DNA from: Rheinheimera hassiensis
Lineage (GTDB): Bacteria; Pseudomonadota; Gammaproteobacteria; Enterobacterales; Alteromonadaceae
DNA: 64,000 nucleotides
Assembly: GCF_022436675.1 (NCBI RefSeq)
Contig: NZ_JAKUJZ010000006.1
Coordinates: 1-64,000 of the forward strand
Direction of reading: 5' to 3'
Shown here: piece by piece, positions 41,865-52,301 of the stretch
Layout: each line of letters opens with the position of its first letter
How positions within the stretch are numbered: position 1 is the stretch's first letter
Program-made: the position numbers and the translations under genes
The notes under the pieces: model-generated
The model's database searches: none
What the model saw: only the letters and a program-made list of their open reading frames with translations
Told to the model about the DNA's origin: nothing

Positions 41865-43283
41865 TCAGCTGCGGCCATATTTATCTTCAAACCGCACAAT
41901 ATCATCTTCCCCCAGATAACTGCCTGACTGCACTTCAATCAGCTCTAACGGAATTTTGCCGGGATTTTCCAATGAATGAATCACACCTACCGGGATATAG
42001 GTTGATTCATTCTCAGTCACCAGAAACTCGTTATCACCATTGCGTACTAACGCAGAGCCACTGACAACTACCCAGTGTTCTGCACGATGATGATGCATTT
42101 GTACTGACAGTTTAGCGCCGGGTTTTACCGTAATATGTTTAACCTGATAACGTGTGCCATTATCTACCGAATCATATTTGCCCCATGGCCTGAATACTTC
42201 CCGGTGCAGATCCACTTCAGTGCGGCCATAACTTTGCAATTTTGCTACGATGTTTTTCACACCCTGAATATGTGTTTTACTGGCCACCAGAACTGCATCT
42301 TTAGTTTCAACCACCACGACGTCATCCAGGCCAATAACAGCCACCAGCCGCTCTTCAGCATTAACATAGCTGTTTTGGCATTGTTCCAGCAGTACATCGC
42401 CACGACACGCATTACCCTGCTCATCTTTGGCCATCACCTCCCACAGCGCATCCCAGCTGCCAACGTCACTCCAGCCGGCATCAAGTGCGACCATAGCGGT
42501 ATTGGCTGACTTTTCCATCACGGCATAGTCAACAGAGTCAGACGGGCTGGCACAGAATGCCGCTTTATCAAGCCGGATAAAATCTAAATCTCTGGCCGCA
42601 TTTACCAGTGCTTGCTCAGCGGCACTGATAATAGCCGGAGCATATTGCTTTAATTCAGCAAGAAAGCTGCTGGCTTTAAACAAAAACATACCGCTGTTCC
42701 AGAAGTACTCGCCAGAGTCGACAAACTGCCTGGCGGTGGCTAAATCCGGCTTTTCACAGAACTTAGCCACCGCAGCTACGTCGGCTGGTAGGCTACTGTC
42801 AGCAATATCGGCACGGCGAATATAGCCATAACCGGTATGGGCACTGGTCGGCACTATGCCAAAAGTAACCAGTTTGCCTTGCCTGGCGACCGGTGCTGCC
42901 AGTTCCACCGCGCGGTGAAATGCTGGAATATCTTTAATAGCATGGTCGGCAGCCAGCACCAGCAGCAGCGGATCGTCGCCATCTGCTATAGCCTGCATAG
43001 CGGCAACCGCTATTGCCGGAGCCGTATTGCGCCCTACCGGCTCCAGCATGATTGTTGGCGTGGTCGCGCTTAGTTCGCGCAGCTGCTCTGCTACCATAAA
43101 GCGGTGATCTTCGTTGCAGATCACCATGGGTGCTTGTAAACCCGCCAGGCCTTTTAGCCGCAAAATCGTATTTTGCAGCATACTTTTATCATTTAGCAGT
43201 GGCAGAAATTGTTTTGGCTTTTTTGCCCGCGATAAGGGCCACAACCTTGTGCCTGAACCACCTGACAGTATTACGGGGATCAT
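41865..43283 (-). CDS. manC: Mannose-1-phosphate guanylyltransferase / mannose-6-phosphate isomerase
   Basis: A 472-residue bifunctional enzyme making GDP-mannose for surface polysaccharides. The N-terminal nucleotidyltransferase begins IPVILSGGSGTRLWPLSRAK KPKQFLPL with the GGSGTRLWPLSR pyrophosphorylase signature. The C-terminal cupin isomerase domain contains RPWGKYDSVDNGTRYQVK and the metal-binding QMHHHRAEHW. The length is typical of ManC/AlgA/XanB. No other polysaccharide gene lies next to it, although galE is at 51285. Confidence 0.95.
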   Translation of the reverse strand: MIPVILSGGSGTRLWPLSRAKKPKQFLPLLNDKSMLQNTILRLKGLAGLQAPMVICNEDHRFMVAEQLRELSATTPTIMLEPVGRNTAPAIAVAAMQAIADGDDPLLLVLAADHAIKDIPAFHRAVELAAPVARQGKLVTFGIVPTSAHTGYGYIRRADIADSSLPADVAAVAKFCEKPDLATARQFVDSGEYFWNSGMFLFKASSFLAELKQYAPAIISAAEQALVNAARDLDFIRLDKAAFCASPSDSVDYAVMEKSANTAMVALDAGWSDVGSWDALWEVMAKDEQGNACRGDVLLEQCQNSYVNAEERLVAVIGLDDVVVVETKDAVLVASKTHIQGVKNIVAKLQSYGRTEVDLHREVFRPWGKYDSVDNGTRYQVKHITVKPGAKLSVQMHHHRAEHWVVVSGSALVRNGDNEFLVTENESTYIPVGVIHSLENPGKIPLELIEVQSGSYLGEDDIVRFEDKYGRS

Positions 43284-43487
43284 TTTTGCTTCCTTTTGTT
43301 GAACTTAACGTTATAAAACAACCTTTGCCACAGTATAGCGAGATTGCTTTCATTTCGTCAGCCGCTGGCATTAACTTAATCTGCATGGTAAATTTTCGTG
43401 CAATACCGTTTCATTTCAGCTGGTCGGTGCTCTAAAAGCAGGTAAGATCGGCTATCTTGTCGCGATTTTTCTGATCAGGGTAGGTTT

Positions 43488-44144
43488 ATGCCAGATTTTA
43501 AACAGCTGTTTGTCAATAATAGAAATTGGGCAGACCGGATTGAAAAAGAACAACCGGGATTTTTTAAACAGTTATCCGAGCAACAAGCACCGGAATATCT
43601 GTGGATTGGTTGCTCTGACAGCCGCGTACCAGCCAATGAAATTGTAGGCCTGTTACCAGGCGAGTTATTTGTGCACCGCAATGTGGCTAATCTGGTACTG
43701 CATTCTGATATGAATTGCTTATCAGTGCTGCAATACGCTATTGATATTCTTAAAGTAAAACACATTTTAGTCGTTGGCCATTATGGTTGCGGTGGTGTTA
43801 AAGCTGCGATGACCAAGCAACGGGTTGGCTTTGTCGATAACTGGCTGCGTAACGTTAAAGATGTTTACTCTATGCACCGCGACGAGCTGGAGCAAGTTGC
43901 CGACGACAGTGAGCGGCTAAACCGGCTGATTGAGCTAAACGTGATGGAACAGGTACGTAACCTGTGCCACACCAGCTTTGTTCAGGAGGCCTGGGAGCGA
44001 GGCCAGCCATTAACTATTCATGGCTGGGTATATAGCTTGCGCAATGGCCGGGTAAAAGATTTACGTGTCAGCCACTCCTGCGCCGATAAAATTGACGATA
44101 TTTATACACTGGATCTGGCCGACTGCCATATCAGCGAAAAATAG
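43488..44144 (+). CDS. can: Beta-class carbonic anhydrase
   Basis: A 218-residue cytoplasmic zinc enzyme interconverting CO2 and bicarbonate. The zinc ligands are C42, H98 and C101, with the D44-R46 dyad in CSDSRVPANE and HYGCGGVKAA. The length matches the 220-residue E. coli Can. Its stop TAG directly abuts the stop of the convergent gene at 44145. It is a single-gene unit; GTAGG lies before ATG 43488. Confidence 0.95.
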   Translation: MPDFKQLFVNNRNWADRIEKEQPGFFKQLSEQQAPEYLWIGCSDSRVPANEIVGLLPGELFVHRNVANLVLHSDMNCLSVLQYAIDILKVKHILVVGHYGCGGVKAAMTKQRVGFVDNWLRNVKDVYSMHRDELEQVADDSERLNRLIELNVMEQVRNLCHTSFVQEAWERGQPLTIHGWVYSLRNGRVKDLRVSHSCADKIDDIYTLDLADCHISEK

Positions 44145-44678
44145 CTATTTAAAAATAATTTGTTGCTGCGCCACTGGCTTATAGGTGGCGCGGTGGCCCT
44201 CTACCCAACTGCCATTTTGCAGATAGTTTGATTTCACATCCAAAGTACCGTCAGGCATTATCCGGCTGAATGATTTTACCTCCGTAATGCCATTCTGGTT
44301 ATTTTGCATTTTTTCCTGCGCAATAATTTCTCCTACCTGTGCATCAAAAGTCATGGTGCCATGAGTATAAAAACCGGCAGTGGTGAAGTAGTAATACGCC
44401 AGGCTTTGCTGATTTTCATCCCAGAAAATAAAAGATTCGCCGCCATATTGGCCATCATTAATGGAATGCACCGTTTTTATTGCCTGGCCATTTAGCGCCC
44501 TGCTCCACAATGAACGGTCAATTACCTTGGCATCCGCTCCTGGCTGGCTTAAATCGCCTTGCCAGTGCTGGTTGAGGTATGGCCTTAATGGCTCAAGCTT
44601 TGGATGAAGCGCGGCCTGTTCAGCCGCACACAATGCAGAAACACACAGTAACAGCATACTTAAAAAGATACGGCGCAT
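44145..44678 (-). CDS. Secreted protein of unknown function
   Basis: A 177-residue protein with a signal peptide (RRIFLSMLLLCVSALCAAEQ). The mature part begins LHPKLEPLRPYLNQHWQGDL and continues with alternating strands (YGGESFIFWDENQQSLAYYY, GTMTFDAQVGEI), which suggests a lipocalin- or DUF1579-like beta-barrel. That fold assignment is a guess from pattern. The HPKLEPLRPYLN-x-x-W opening resembles proteins that measure or bind small ligands. Its last codon meets the can stop codon without a gap or terminator. Confidence 0.7.
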   Translation of the reverse strand: MRRIFLSMLLLCVSALCAAEQAALHPKLEPLRPYLNQHWQGDLSQPGADAKVIDRSLWSRALNGQAIKTVHSINDGQYGGESFIFWDENQQSLAYYYFTTAGFYTHGTMTFDAQVGEIIAQEKMQNNQNGITEVKSFSRIMPDGTLDVKSNYLQNGSWVEGHRATYKPVAQQQIIFK

Positions 44679-44745
44679 ATTGTATTACTCAAAGATGACT
44701 GTCAGCCAAGTATCAGAGAAAAGGCTGCCAATGTAAAACCGCAGT

Positions 44746-45579
44746 TTATAGGATCACGGTTTTGTTGCCATGCACAAACACTCTGTCTTCCACCACCAGC
44801 TGTAATGCTTTACTCAGTGCTGCTTTTTCTACATCACGCCCGGCCCGTGCCATATCAACAGCACTGAAGTTATGATCCACCGGCGCAACTATTTGCTGAA
44901 TAATCGGGCCTTCATCTAAGTGATCATTTACAAAGTGTGCCGTAGCACCAATAATTTTCACACCGCGCTCAAACGCCTGTTGGTAAGGGTTAGCGCCAAT
45001 AAACGCCGGTAAAAAACTGTGGTGAATATTAATAATCCTCTCAGGAAACTGCGCCACAAATGCCGGCGTTAAAATACGCATAAACTTAGCAAGCACTAAG
45101 TATTCCGGCTGGTAGGGTTTTATTACTTCCAGTAAAGCTGCTTCATGCTCGGTGCGGCTTAAACCTTTATGGCAAATATGATGGTAAGGTAAATCAAAAC
45201 GGGCAGCCAGTTGCTCCAACTCAGGGTAATTTCCCACTACAGCAGCAATATCCAGTGCCAGCGAGCCATCAAATACCTTGATTAAAATATCACCCAGGCA
45301 ATGCGCTTCTTTTGTTACCAGCACCACCACCCGCTTGGCACGCTGGCTAACCAGGCTGCGCTCTGAGCCCTGAGGTAAGGCCCGGTCTAAATCGAACAAC
45401 AAGGTAGCGTCGTTAAATACGCCTTCGAGTTCAGTGCGCATATAAAACCGGCCGCTTACGGGATCAACATACTCGGTATTGCGGATAATATTCAGCTGGT
45501 GTTTGTAGCAAATATTGGTGATCTGCGCGATAAGGCCTTTGGAGTCGGGGCATTCCGTTAATAAAATTTTGCGTTCCAT
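44746..45579 (-). CDS. purU: Formyltetrahydrofolate deformylase
   Basis: A 277-residue enzyme hydrolysing 10-formyl-THF to THF and formate, balancing one-carbon pools and supplying formate for PurT. The N-terminal ACT domain begins ILLTECPDSKGLIAQIT; the formyltransferase-fold catalytic domain carries NIHHSFLPAFIGANPYQQAF with the catalytic Asn-His, and the Asp lies in the following block (HFVNDHLDEGPII). The length is 280 in E. coli. It is divergent from trmO. Confidence 0.95.
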   Translation of the reverse strand: MERKILLTECPDSKGLIAQITNICYKHQLNIIRNTEYVDPVSGRFYMRTELEGVFNDATLLFDLDRALPQGSERSLVSQRAKRVVVLVTKEAHCLGDILIKVFDGSLALDIAAVVGNYPELEQLAARFDLPYHHICHKGLSRTEHEAALLEVIKPYQPEYLVLAKFMRILTPAFVAQFPERIINIHHSFLPAFIGANPYQQAFERGVKIIGATAHFVNDHLDEGPIIQQIVAPVDHNFSAVDMARAGRDVEKAALSKALQLVVEDRVFVHGNKTVIL

Positions 45580-45734
45580 ATCTCACATCTGTTGTTTTTT
45601 ATTCCTGCTGTTGTTTTACCGCATCTTGACCTACAGCGTCAAAGACATTTAGACGTCTTCTAGTTAACTTGTTGTTTCGACAAAAAACCGCATAATACCC
45701 GCAGTCGCTTTTGATCAGTAAAGCTTTGGAGTGT

Positions 45735-46445
45735 ATGGCGTCTTATCAGTTTAATGTGGTGGGTTATATTCAATCACCCTACAAGCAAAAATTTGCTATT
45801 CCGCGTCAGCCGGGATTGATACCGGAAGCCAGCGGCTACCTGGTATTGGAAAGCGATTACAGCGATGACGCCATTTTGCGCGGTATCGACAGCTTTAGCC
45901 ATTTATGGCTGCTGTTTGTGTTTCATGAAACAGCCGATAAAGGCTGGTCACCGATGGTTCGTCCGCCACGCCTGGGTGGTAATACCCGTAAAGGCGTGTT
46001 TGCTACCCGTGCTACTTTCAGGCCCAACCCGATAGGGTTATCCGTAGTAAAGCTCGAAGGCGTTGAGCGCAAAAACGGTAAACTGATGCTGAAACTAAGC
46101 GGTATAGACCTGCTTGACGGCACCCCGGTGGTGGATATTAAACCCTATTTGCCATACTCCGACGCATTGCCTGACGCAGCAGGCGGTTTTGCCGATGCAG
46201 CTCCAGAAACAGCCATGACGGTTAGTTTTAGTGAAGCCGCCAGCATATTTTGCCAAAAGCAAAGCCAATACCCTGATTTACAAGTATTTATAGATAAAGT
46301 GTTAAAGCAAGACCCCAGACCGTCTTATAAAAAGCAGCGCGACGGTGAACAAAGTTATGGTATGACACTGTATAACTACAATATTAAATGGACCGTGAAC
46401 GGAGAACATAACCATGTTACTGAAATCCATCAGCTACTTGAGTAG
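45735..46445 (+). CDS. trmO: tRNA t6A37 methyltransferase
   Basis: A 236-residue TrmO (YaeB/TsaA) enzyme that methylates the N6 of t6A37 in tRNA-Thr using SAM. The UPF0066 core has YIQSPYKQKFAIPRQPGL, FSHLWLLFVFH, RPPRLGGNTRKGVFATRA and FRPNPIGLSVVKL, and the DIKPYLPYSD block near residue 137. ATG 45735 is chosen because GGAG precedes it. Its last 32 bp overlap the start of the kelch gene, implying coupling. Confidence 0.93.
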   Translation: MASYQFNVVGYIQSPYKQKFAIPRQPGLIPEASGYLVLESDYSDDAILRGIDSFSHLWLLFVFHETADKGWSPMVRPPRLGGNTRKGVFATRATFRPNPIGLSVVKLEGVERKNGKLMLKLSGIDLLDGTPVVDIKPYLPYSDALPDAAGGFADAAPETAMTVSFSEAASIFCQKQSQYPDLQVFIDKVLKQDPRPSYKKQRDGEQSYGMTLYNYNIKWTVNGEHNHVTEIHQLLE

Positions 46446-47481
46446 TGTGGCAGCTGCAGCAACCTGTGTTGCCGTATCCGCAACACCCCTGCCCGATTTA
46501 CCCGAACCGGTAAGCAATAACGCCGTTGCCAGCACCTCTGTGCGCGGTAAAACCTATATTGCCAGCTTTATGGGGCTGGGCCCCGGCAAACAGCATAGCG
46601 ACATTCACAATAAAGTGTGGATGCACACTGTAGGTGAATTTAACTGGCAAAGCCTGCCTGCGGTGCCCAGCACACAAAAAGTAAATGGTCGTATTGCCGC
46701 CAGTGCAGTGGCGCTAAACAGTAACTTTTTTGTTTTCGGTGGCTTTAGCGTAAATGCTGATGGTAGCGAAAGAACAGCTGTAGACAGTTACCGTATTGAC
46801 CCGATCACCAAGCGCTACACCAAGCTAAACGACATGCCGGTGCCGGTAGATGATGCTGTAGCCCTGACGTACCAAAACCGTTATATCTATCTGATAAGCG
46901 GCTGGAGCGATCATGGCAGTGTCAATTTGGTGCAGGTATTTGATAATTTTACCCAGCGCTGGTCGCAAGCGACACCGTTTCCGGGCAAACCAGTATTTGG
47001 TTTAGCAGCCGCTATGGCAGACAACCAGATGTTGGTATGTGATGGGGTAACATTAGAATACTACGCCGATAAAAAACGTGAGTATAAAAGCGAACCGGCT
47101 TGCTATTTAGGCACTGTAGGCAGTAATGCTAACCAGATCGACTGGCGGGTTATTGAACATCCAACCGGCACCGCACGGTATCGCATGGCGGGCATTAATA
47201 TCAAAGTGGATGGTAAAGATATGCTGGTGTTTATCGGCGGCAGCACGAACCCATACAATTACAATGGCGTTGGCTATAACGGCACAGCCTCAGAGCCCGA
47301 TAGTAAGGTGTGGGTATTTTCTCCCGGGGAAAAACGCTGGCTAACAGCAGCAAATACTACGCCGGTAATGGATTTAAGAAGCCTGATAGAGATAGATGGC
47401 GAGGTATACTCTGTCGGTGGTATGACAAGCGACCAACAGGTTAGCGGCAAGCTGATTAAGCACCCGATAAAACTCCAATAG
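46414..47481 (+). CDS. Kelch-repeat periplasmic protein
   Basis: A 355-residue secreted protein with a signal peptide ending near VSATP. Kelch-type beta-propeller blades recur ([62 protein letters not shown]). Bacterial relatives include N-acetylneuraminate epimerase (NanM) and related galactose-oxidase-like propellers; no sialic acid genes are nearby, so the substrate is open. GGAG lies about 9 nt before ATG 46414. The start is inside the end of trmO. Confidence 0.85.
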   Translation: MLLKSISYLSSVAAAATCVAVSATPLPDLPEPVSNNAVASTSVRGKTYIASFMGLGPGKQHSDIHNKVWMHTVGEFNWQSLPAVPSTQKVNGRIAASAVALNSNFFVFGGFSVNADGSERTAVDSYRIDPITKRYTKLNDMPVPVDDAVALTYQNRYIYLISGWSDHGSVNLVQVFDNFTQRWSQATPFPGKPVFGLAAAMADNQMLVCDGVTLEYYADKKREYKSEPACYLGTVGSNANQIDWRVIEHPTGTARYRMAGINIKVDGKDMLVFIGGSTNPYNYNGVGYNGTASEPDSKVWVFSPGEKRWLTAANTTPVMDLRSLIEIDGEVYSVGGMTSDQQVSGKLIKHPIKLQ

Positions 47482-47542
47482 AATTGCCTCTGCCGCCTTG
47501 CTAGAATGGCGGCAATTTTTTCAGCTCCCATACGGAATTATG

Positions 47543-49270
47543 ATGCGCAGCAGTCAGTACTTACTATCCACCATCAAAGAAACCCCGGCCGATGCCGAAG
47601 TGATTAGCCACAAGTTAATGTTGCGTGCCGGCATGATCCGCCGTGTTGCATCGGGCATGTATACCTACTTACCCACCGGCGTGCGGGTGCTGCGTAAAGT
47701 AGAACAAATTGTGCGTGAAGAGATGAACAAAGCCGGCGCGATTGAAGTGCTGATGCCGATGGTGCAACCGGCAGAGCTGTGGCAGGAATCTGGCCGCTGG
47801 GACAAAATGGATGCCGAGCTGCTGCGCTTTAAGGACCGCCACACCCGCGATTTTGTGCTGGGGCCAACGCATGAAGAAGTAATTACTGATCTGGTACGGC
47901 GCGAAATTACCAGCTATAAACAGTTGCCACTGAGCCTGTATCAAATTCAGACTAAATTCCGTGACGAGCGCCGGCCACGCTTTGGTGTGATGCGCGCGCG
48001 CGAGTTTTTAATGAAAGACGCTTACTCTTTTCATTTAAGCCAGGACAGCCTGCAGCAAACCTACAATGCAATGTATCAGGCTTATTGTAATATTTTCAGC
48101 CGCTTAGGGTTAGACTTCCGGCCGGTACTGGCCGACACCGGTGCTATCGGCGGCAGTATGTCTCATGAATTCCATGTGCTGGCAGCATCGGGTGAAGACG
48201 CTATCGCGTTTTCAGATGAAAGCGATTATGCCGCCAATATCGAAATGGCCGAAGCTTTAGCACCACAGGGCGAGCGTGCAGCTGCTACGCAGGCTTTAGC
48301 AGAAGTGGCTACGCCTAATGCCAAAACCGTAGCTGATGTCGCAGCCTTGTTACACCAGGATATGGCGCTGGTAAGCAAAACCCTGATTGTGTACGCCGCT
48401 AAAGCCGATGACAAAGCGCCACAAACACTGGTAGCACTGGTACTGCGTGGTGATCACGAGCTAAACGAAATTAAAGCCGAAAAACTGCCGCAGGTACAAA
48501 GCCCGCTGGTATTTGCCAGCGAAGAAGAAATCCTTACTGCTATTGGTGCTGGCCCTGGCTCACTGGGCCCGGTTAGCATGCCCATTCCGGTTATTGTTGA
48601 TCGCAGCGCCGCTCACCTGAGCGATTTTATCTGCGGTGCCAATAAAGACGGCTATCACTTAACCGGCGTAAACTGGGAGCGTGATATTAAAGATTACAGC
48701 GTGGCAGATTTACGCAATATCGTTGAAGGTGACGCCAGCCCGTGCGGTAAAGGCAAACTGGTTATAAAACGCGGTATTGAAGTCGGCCATATCTTCCAGT
48801 TGGGCGATCGTTACTCACAGGCGTTAAAAGCCGGAGTGCTTAATGAAGATGGCAAACACCAGATCATGACTATGGGCTGCTATGGTGTGGGTGTGTCGCG
48901 TATTATCGCCGCTGCTATTGAGCAAAATAACGATGAATACGGCATTATCTGGCCCGATGCGATAGCGCCGTTTCAAATTGCCTTAATACCAATGAATATG
49001 CATAAATCAGTGCGGATTGAAGAGGCCACAGTACGTTTATACAACGAGCTGACGGCAGCAGGCTTTGAAGTGCTATTCGACGACCGTAAAGAGCGGCCAG
49101 GTGTCATGTTCGCAGATATGGAGCTAATGGGTATTCCGCATAGCATCGTCGTTGGTGAGCGTAACCTCGACAACCAGCAGGTGGAGTACAAAAACCGCCG
49201 CAGCGGTGAGAAAGAAATGCTCGACATTTCTGTCGTAGTTGAAGCCATGGCACATAAACTGGCAAAATAA
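47543..49270 (+). CDS. proS: Prolyl-tRNA synthetase
   Basis: A 575-residue class II synthetase of the bacterial type. [20 protein letters not shown] is the characteristic N-terminus; motif 2 is [21 protein letters not shown]; the INS editing domain (about 225-410) clears Ala-tRNA-Pro. Motif 3 lies in [13 protein letters not shown]; the anticodon-binding domain closes the protein. The length is 572 in E. coli. ATG 47543 aligns with that start (a second ATG is one codon upstream). A terminator follows. Confidence 0.97.
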   Translation: MRSSQYLLSTIKETPADAEVISHKLMLRAGMIRRVASGMYTYLPTGVRVLRKVEQIVREEMNKAGAIEVLMPMVQPAELWQESGRWDKMDAELLRFKDRHTRDFVLGPTHEEVITDLVRREITSYKQLPLSLYQIQTKFRDERRPRFGVMRAREFLMKDAYSFHLSQDSLQQTYNAMYQAYCNIFSRLGLDFRPVLADTGAIGGSMSHEFHVLAASGEDAIAFSDESDYAANIEMAEALAPQGERAAATQALAEVATPNAKTVADVAALLHQDMALVSKTLIVYAAKADDKAPQTLVALVLRGDHELNEIKAEKLPQVQSPLVFASEEEILTAIGAGPGSLGPVSMPIPVIVDRSAAHLSDFICGANKDGYHLTGVNWERDIKDYSVADLRNIVEGDASPCGKGKLVIKRGIEVGHIFQLGDRYSQALKAGVLNEDGKHQIMTMGCYGVGVSRIIAAAIEQNNDEYGIIWPDAIAPFQIALIPMNMHKSVRIEEATVRLYNELTAAGFEVLFDDRKERPGVMFADMELMGIPHSIVVGERNLDNQQVEYKNRRSGEKEMLDISVVVEAMAHKLAK

Positions 49271-49290
49271 ACGTTGGTGTAAAAACAGAA

Positions 49291-49316
49291 AAGGCAGCGA
49301 GTTCGCTGCCTTTTTC
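49291..49316. terminator. Bidirectional terminator, proS / NSS transporter
   Basis: Stem AAGGCAGCGA / TCGCTGCCTT with a 2-nt loop, T-run on both strands, between convergent genes. Confidence 0.88.
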
Positions 49317-49331
49317 ATATCTGCTGCCAGA

Positions 49332-50762
49332 TTAGAACAACAGGTTCTTGCCGAAGAAAATCGTCGATACCGTATTGACAAAAATCACCGACAGGATCAG
49401 CGGGATAAAGGTACCCAGCGAGAAGTTAACGTATTTTTGCAGCAAAGAGCCTGCAAAGGTGCTGTTGCCCTGACTGATTTCCGCGTCCAGATTATGTTTC
49501 TTCCAGCGATAGATCACGAACAAACACAACAGCAAGCCGTTAAGTGGCAGTATGGTTTCGTAGAAGATGTCATACACCACGTCAAAGAATGATTTTACTA
49601 ACGGCTTTCCTTCGGCGTCTAAGCCATAGCTGGTTAGACTGGTAAAAATGTCTACCCGGCCAAATGATAAAGCACTGATCACAGCCAGTATTATCATGGC
49701 TCCACCTAGAGTGTATAAAGCTGTGCGCCGGCTTACGCCTTTTTGGTCCATTAAACTACATACCGGCACTTCGATAATAGACACCAGCGAGGTTAGCGCC
49801 GCAAAAAACACCAGCAGGAAAAAGAAACCGGCAACAAAACTGGCACCAAAATAGCCAATATCCGCCTGCATGGCTAAGAAGATTTTTGGCAGGAAAGTGA
49901 AAATCATACTGATGCTGGACTCAGACAAGGTGCTCAGCTGTATATCCGGATTAAACGAGAATACCGCCGGCAGTATCAGCAAGCCAGAGCAACAGGCTAC
50001 CAGTACCGACAAGCCTGCCACCATTTTACCGGCGTGCACAATATTGTTGTTTTTCTGAATGTAAGAGCCATAGGTAATTAAGATACCCATTGCCAGCGAC
50101 AGCGAGAAAAAGGCCTGGGCCAGGGCACCGTTTAATACCTTGCCGGTCAGTTTATCAAACTCGGGAATAAGGAAAAACCTTACGCCGAGCATAGCGTTAT
50201 CCAACGTCATCACATAAATAACCAACGCAATAAGCATAATAAACAGCATTGGCATTAATACCCGTGCGGCTTTTTCAATACCCTGCTTGACCCCGCCTTG
50301 CAGGATAAAAAAAGTTAAGCCAATTACCACGGCCATATAGACAAACAGTTCGTTGCTGTTAATAAAAGCACCAAAACTGTCTGGCCCGGCAAGTTGGTTT
50401 AACTGCCCCATCACCGACTTGCCCAGATAACCGAATATCCATACTGTGATCACCAGATAAAACACACCAATCATAAAAGGCGTGATCACCGACATCCAGC
50501 CAACCGTGCGCCATGCACGGTTTTGGCCAATTTCAGTATAAGCACCCAGCGGATTTTGTCGCGTATGACGGCCTAAGCTCATCTCGGCCAGCATCACCGG
50601 TAAACAGATAAAAAATACAAAAAAGGCATACATGATTAAAAAGGCGGCACCGCCATTTTTACTGGCCATCACCGGAAAGGCGACCAGATTACCAATACCT
50701 ACGGCTGAACCGGCTGCTGCCAGCACAAAGCCCAGGCTTGAGCTGAATTGTTCACGTTTCAT
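49332..50762 (-). CDS. Neurotransmitter:sodium symporter family transporter
   Basis: A 476-residue LeuT-fold transporter with about twelve membrane helices. FSSSLGFVLAAAGSAVGIGN LVAFP is the NSS N-terminal signature of helix 1 with the Na+-site glycine and asparagine, followed by NGGAAFLIMYAFFVFFICLP. It imports amino acids or related compounds with Na+; the substrate is not readable. ATG 50762 is used; the longer frame has no homology. It is convergent with proS and divergent from the YciI gene. Confidence 0.92.
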   Translation of the reverse strand: MKREQFSSSLGFVLAAAGSAVGIGNLVAFPVMASKNGGAAFLIMYAFFVFFICLPVMLAEMSLGRHTRQNPLGAYTEIGQNRAWRTVGWMSVITPFMIGVFYLVITVWIFGYLGKSVMGQLNQLAGPDSFGAFINSNELFVYMAVVIGLTFFILQGGVKQGIEKAARVLMPMLFIMLIALVIYVMTLDNAMLGVRFFLIPEFDKLTGKVLNGALAQAFFSLSLAMGILITYGSYIQKNNNIVHAGKMVAGLSVLVACCSGLLILPAVFSFNPDIQLSTLSESSISMIFTFLPKIFLAMQADIGYFGASFVAGFFFLLVFFAALTSLVSIIEVPVCSLMDQKGVSRRTALYTLGGAMIILAVISALSFGRVDIFTSLTSYGLDAEGKPLVKSFFDVVYDIFYETILPLNGLLLCLFVIYRWKKHNLDAEISQGNSTFAGSLLQKYVNFSLGTFIPLILSVIFVNTVSTIFFGKNLLF

Positions 50763-50960
50763 TGCTACGCGGACTCCCTGAATTTTTCTTATTAGAATAC
50801 CGGGGCTTTGCCCGGTTATTGTTATAGCGCTCTGCATGCTAACAGGCTGTTGCAGCAAATCCTAGCCTGTACTGCTCCGATGCGTTCAATGTCGTTGGAA
50901 CAACGTTCAGGATCTGCTAAGGTGCGCCAGTTAAAATCAGCGCTGCAGAAGGACTTTTCC

Positions 50961-51260
50961 ATGTTTTATATGATTTACTCTGAAGATGTTGCCAGCAGTT
51001 TAGATAAGCGTTTGGCTACCCGCCCGGCACACCTGGCACGTTTAGAACAGCTAAAAGCTGAAGGCCGCCTGTTATTAGCCGGGCCTTTACCTGCGATTGA
51101 CAGCCTGGATCCTGGCAGTGCAGGCTTTAGCGGTTCATTAGTGGTAGCAGAATTTACCTCTTTAACCGAGGCGCAAAGCTGGGCTGATGCCGATCCTTAT
51201 CTGGCTGCGGGCGTTTACGCCCGGTCAACGGTTAAACCTTTTAAGAAAGTTCTGCCTTAA
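50961..51260 (+). CDS. yciI: YciI-family protein
   Basis: A 99-residue ferredoxin-like dimeric protein. The start [30 protein letters not shown], with conserved His near residue 20 and Asp in [13 protein letters not shown], is the YciI pattern. The function is not established (YciI-like/dehalogenase-fold). AAGGA is 7-8 nt before ATG 50961; the longer frame upstream is rejected. It is 24 bp upstream of galE and probably co-transcribed. Confidence 0.9.
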   Translation: MFYMIYSEDVASSLDKRLATRPAHLARLEQLKAEGRLLLAGPLPAIDSLDPGSAGFSGSLVVAEFTSLTEAQSWADADPYLAAGVYARSTVKPFKKVLP

Positions 51261-51284
51261 GGCCAACATTACAAGGAGACTGGC

Positions 51285-52301
51285 ATGAGCCATATTTTAC
51301 TAACCGGTGGTGCTGGCTATATTGGCAGCCATACCGCGCTGGAACTGCTGAACGCTGGTTATAATGTGTTGAGCTTTGACAACTTCAGCAATAGCTCAGA
51401 CGCGGCTTTACACCGGGTAGAGCAGCTTAGCGGCAAAAGTATTATCAGTATTACCGGTGATATCCGTGATGAGCAGGCACTGCGCCAGCTGTTTACCGAC
51501 TACAATATCAGCGCTGTAATACACTTTGCCGGATTAAAAGCGGTGGGTGAATCTACCCAAATACCGCTGCATTATTACGACAACAATGTTGCCGGCACTG
51601 TGACCTTGTGCCGCGTAATGCGCGATTTTGCAGTGAAAAAACTGGTGTTTAGTTCATCTGCTACTGTATACGGCGATGCTAAACAAGTGCCCATCCCGGA
51701 AACAGCACCGCGCTCAGCCACCAACCCTTATGGCCAGAGTAAGCTGATGATCGAACATATTCTGGAAGATTTAGTCCGCGCTGAACCCGACTGGGGCATT
51801 ACCCTGCTGCGTTACTTTAACCCGGTGGGAGCGCACGACAGCGGCCGTATCGGTGAAGACCCTAACGGTATTCCAAATAACCTGATGCCGTTTATCTCCC
51901 AGGTCGCCGTGGGTAAACGCGACAAACTCAGTGTATTTGGTGATGACTATTCAACCCATGACGGCACCGGCGTGCGTGATTATATTCATGTAGTTGATTT
52001 GGCCCGTGGCCATGTTAAAGCGCTGCAGTATCTTGAACAGCACAATGGTATTGAAGCCATAAACCTCGGTACCGGCACAGGTTACAGTGTGCTGGATATG
52101 GTAAAAGCGTTTAGCCAGGTCAACAACGTAGCAGTGCCATACCAAATAGCGCCGCGCCGCGCCGGCGACATAGCAGTATGCTACGCCGAGCCAACTAAAG
52201 CCAAAATGCTGCTGGGTTGGCAGGCAGAAAAAACACTGGATGATATGGTCGGTGACAGCTGGCGCTGGCAGTCGGCTAACCCTAATGGCTATAAAGGCTA
52301 G
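51285..52301 (+). CDS. galE: UDP-glucose 4-epimerase
   Basis: A 338-residue extended SDR interconverting UDP-glucose and UDP-galactose. The NAD motif GGAGYIG lies at 8-14, the catalytic SSSATVYG near 123-130, and Y149-x3-K153. The length equals E. coli GalE. AAGGAG precedes the start. It follows yciI. Its stop TAG overlaps the stop of the convergent response-regulator gene by four bases. Confidence 0.97.
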   Translation: MSHILLTGGAGYIGSHTALELLNAGYNVLSFDNFSNSSDAALHRVEQLSGKSIISITGDIRDEQALRQLFTDYNISAVIHFAGLKAVGESTQIPLHYYDNNVAGTVTLCRVMRDFAVKKLVFSSSATVYGDAKQVPIPETAPRSATNPYGQSKLMIEHILEDLVRAEPDWGITLLRYFNPVGAHDSGRIGEDPNGIPNNLMPFISQVAVGKRDKLSVFGDDYSTHDGTGVRDYIHVVDLARGHVKALQYLEQHNGIEAINLGTGTGYSVLDMVKAFSQVNNVAVPYQIAPRRAGDIAVCYAEPTKAKMLLGWQAEKTLDDMVGDSWRWQSANPNGYKG

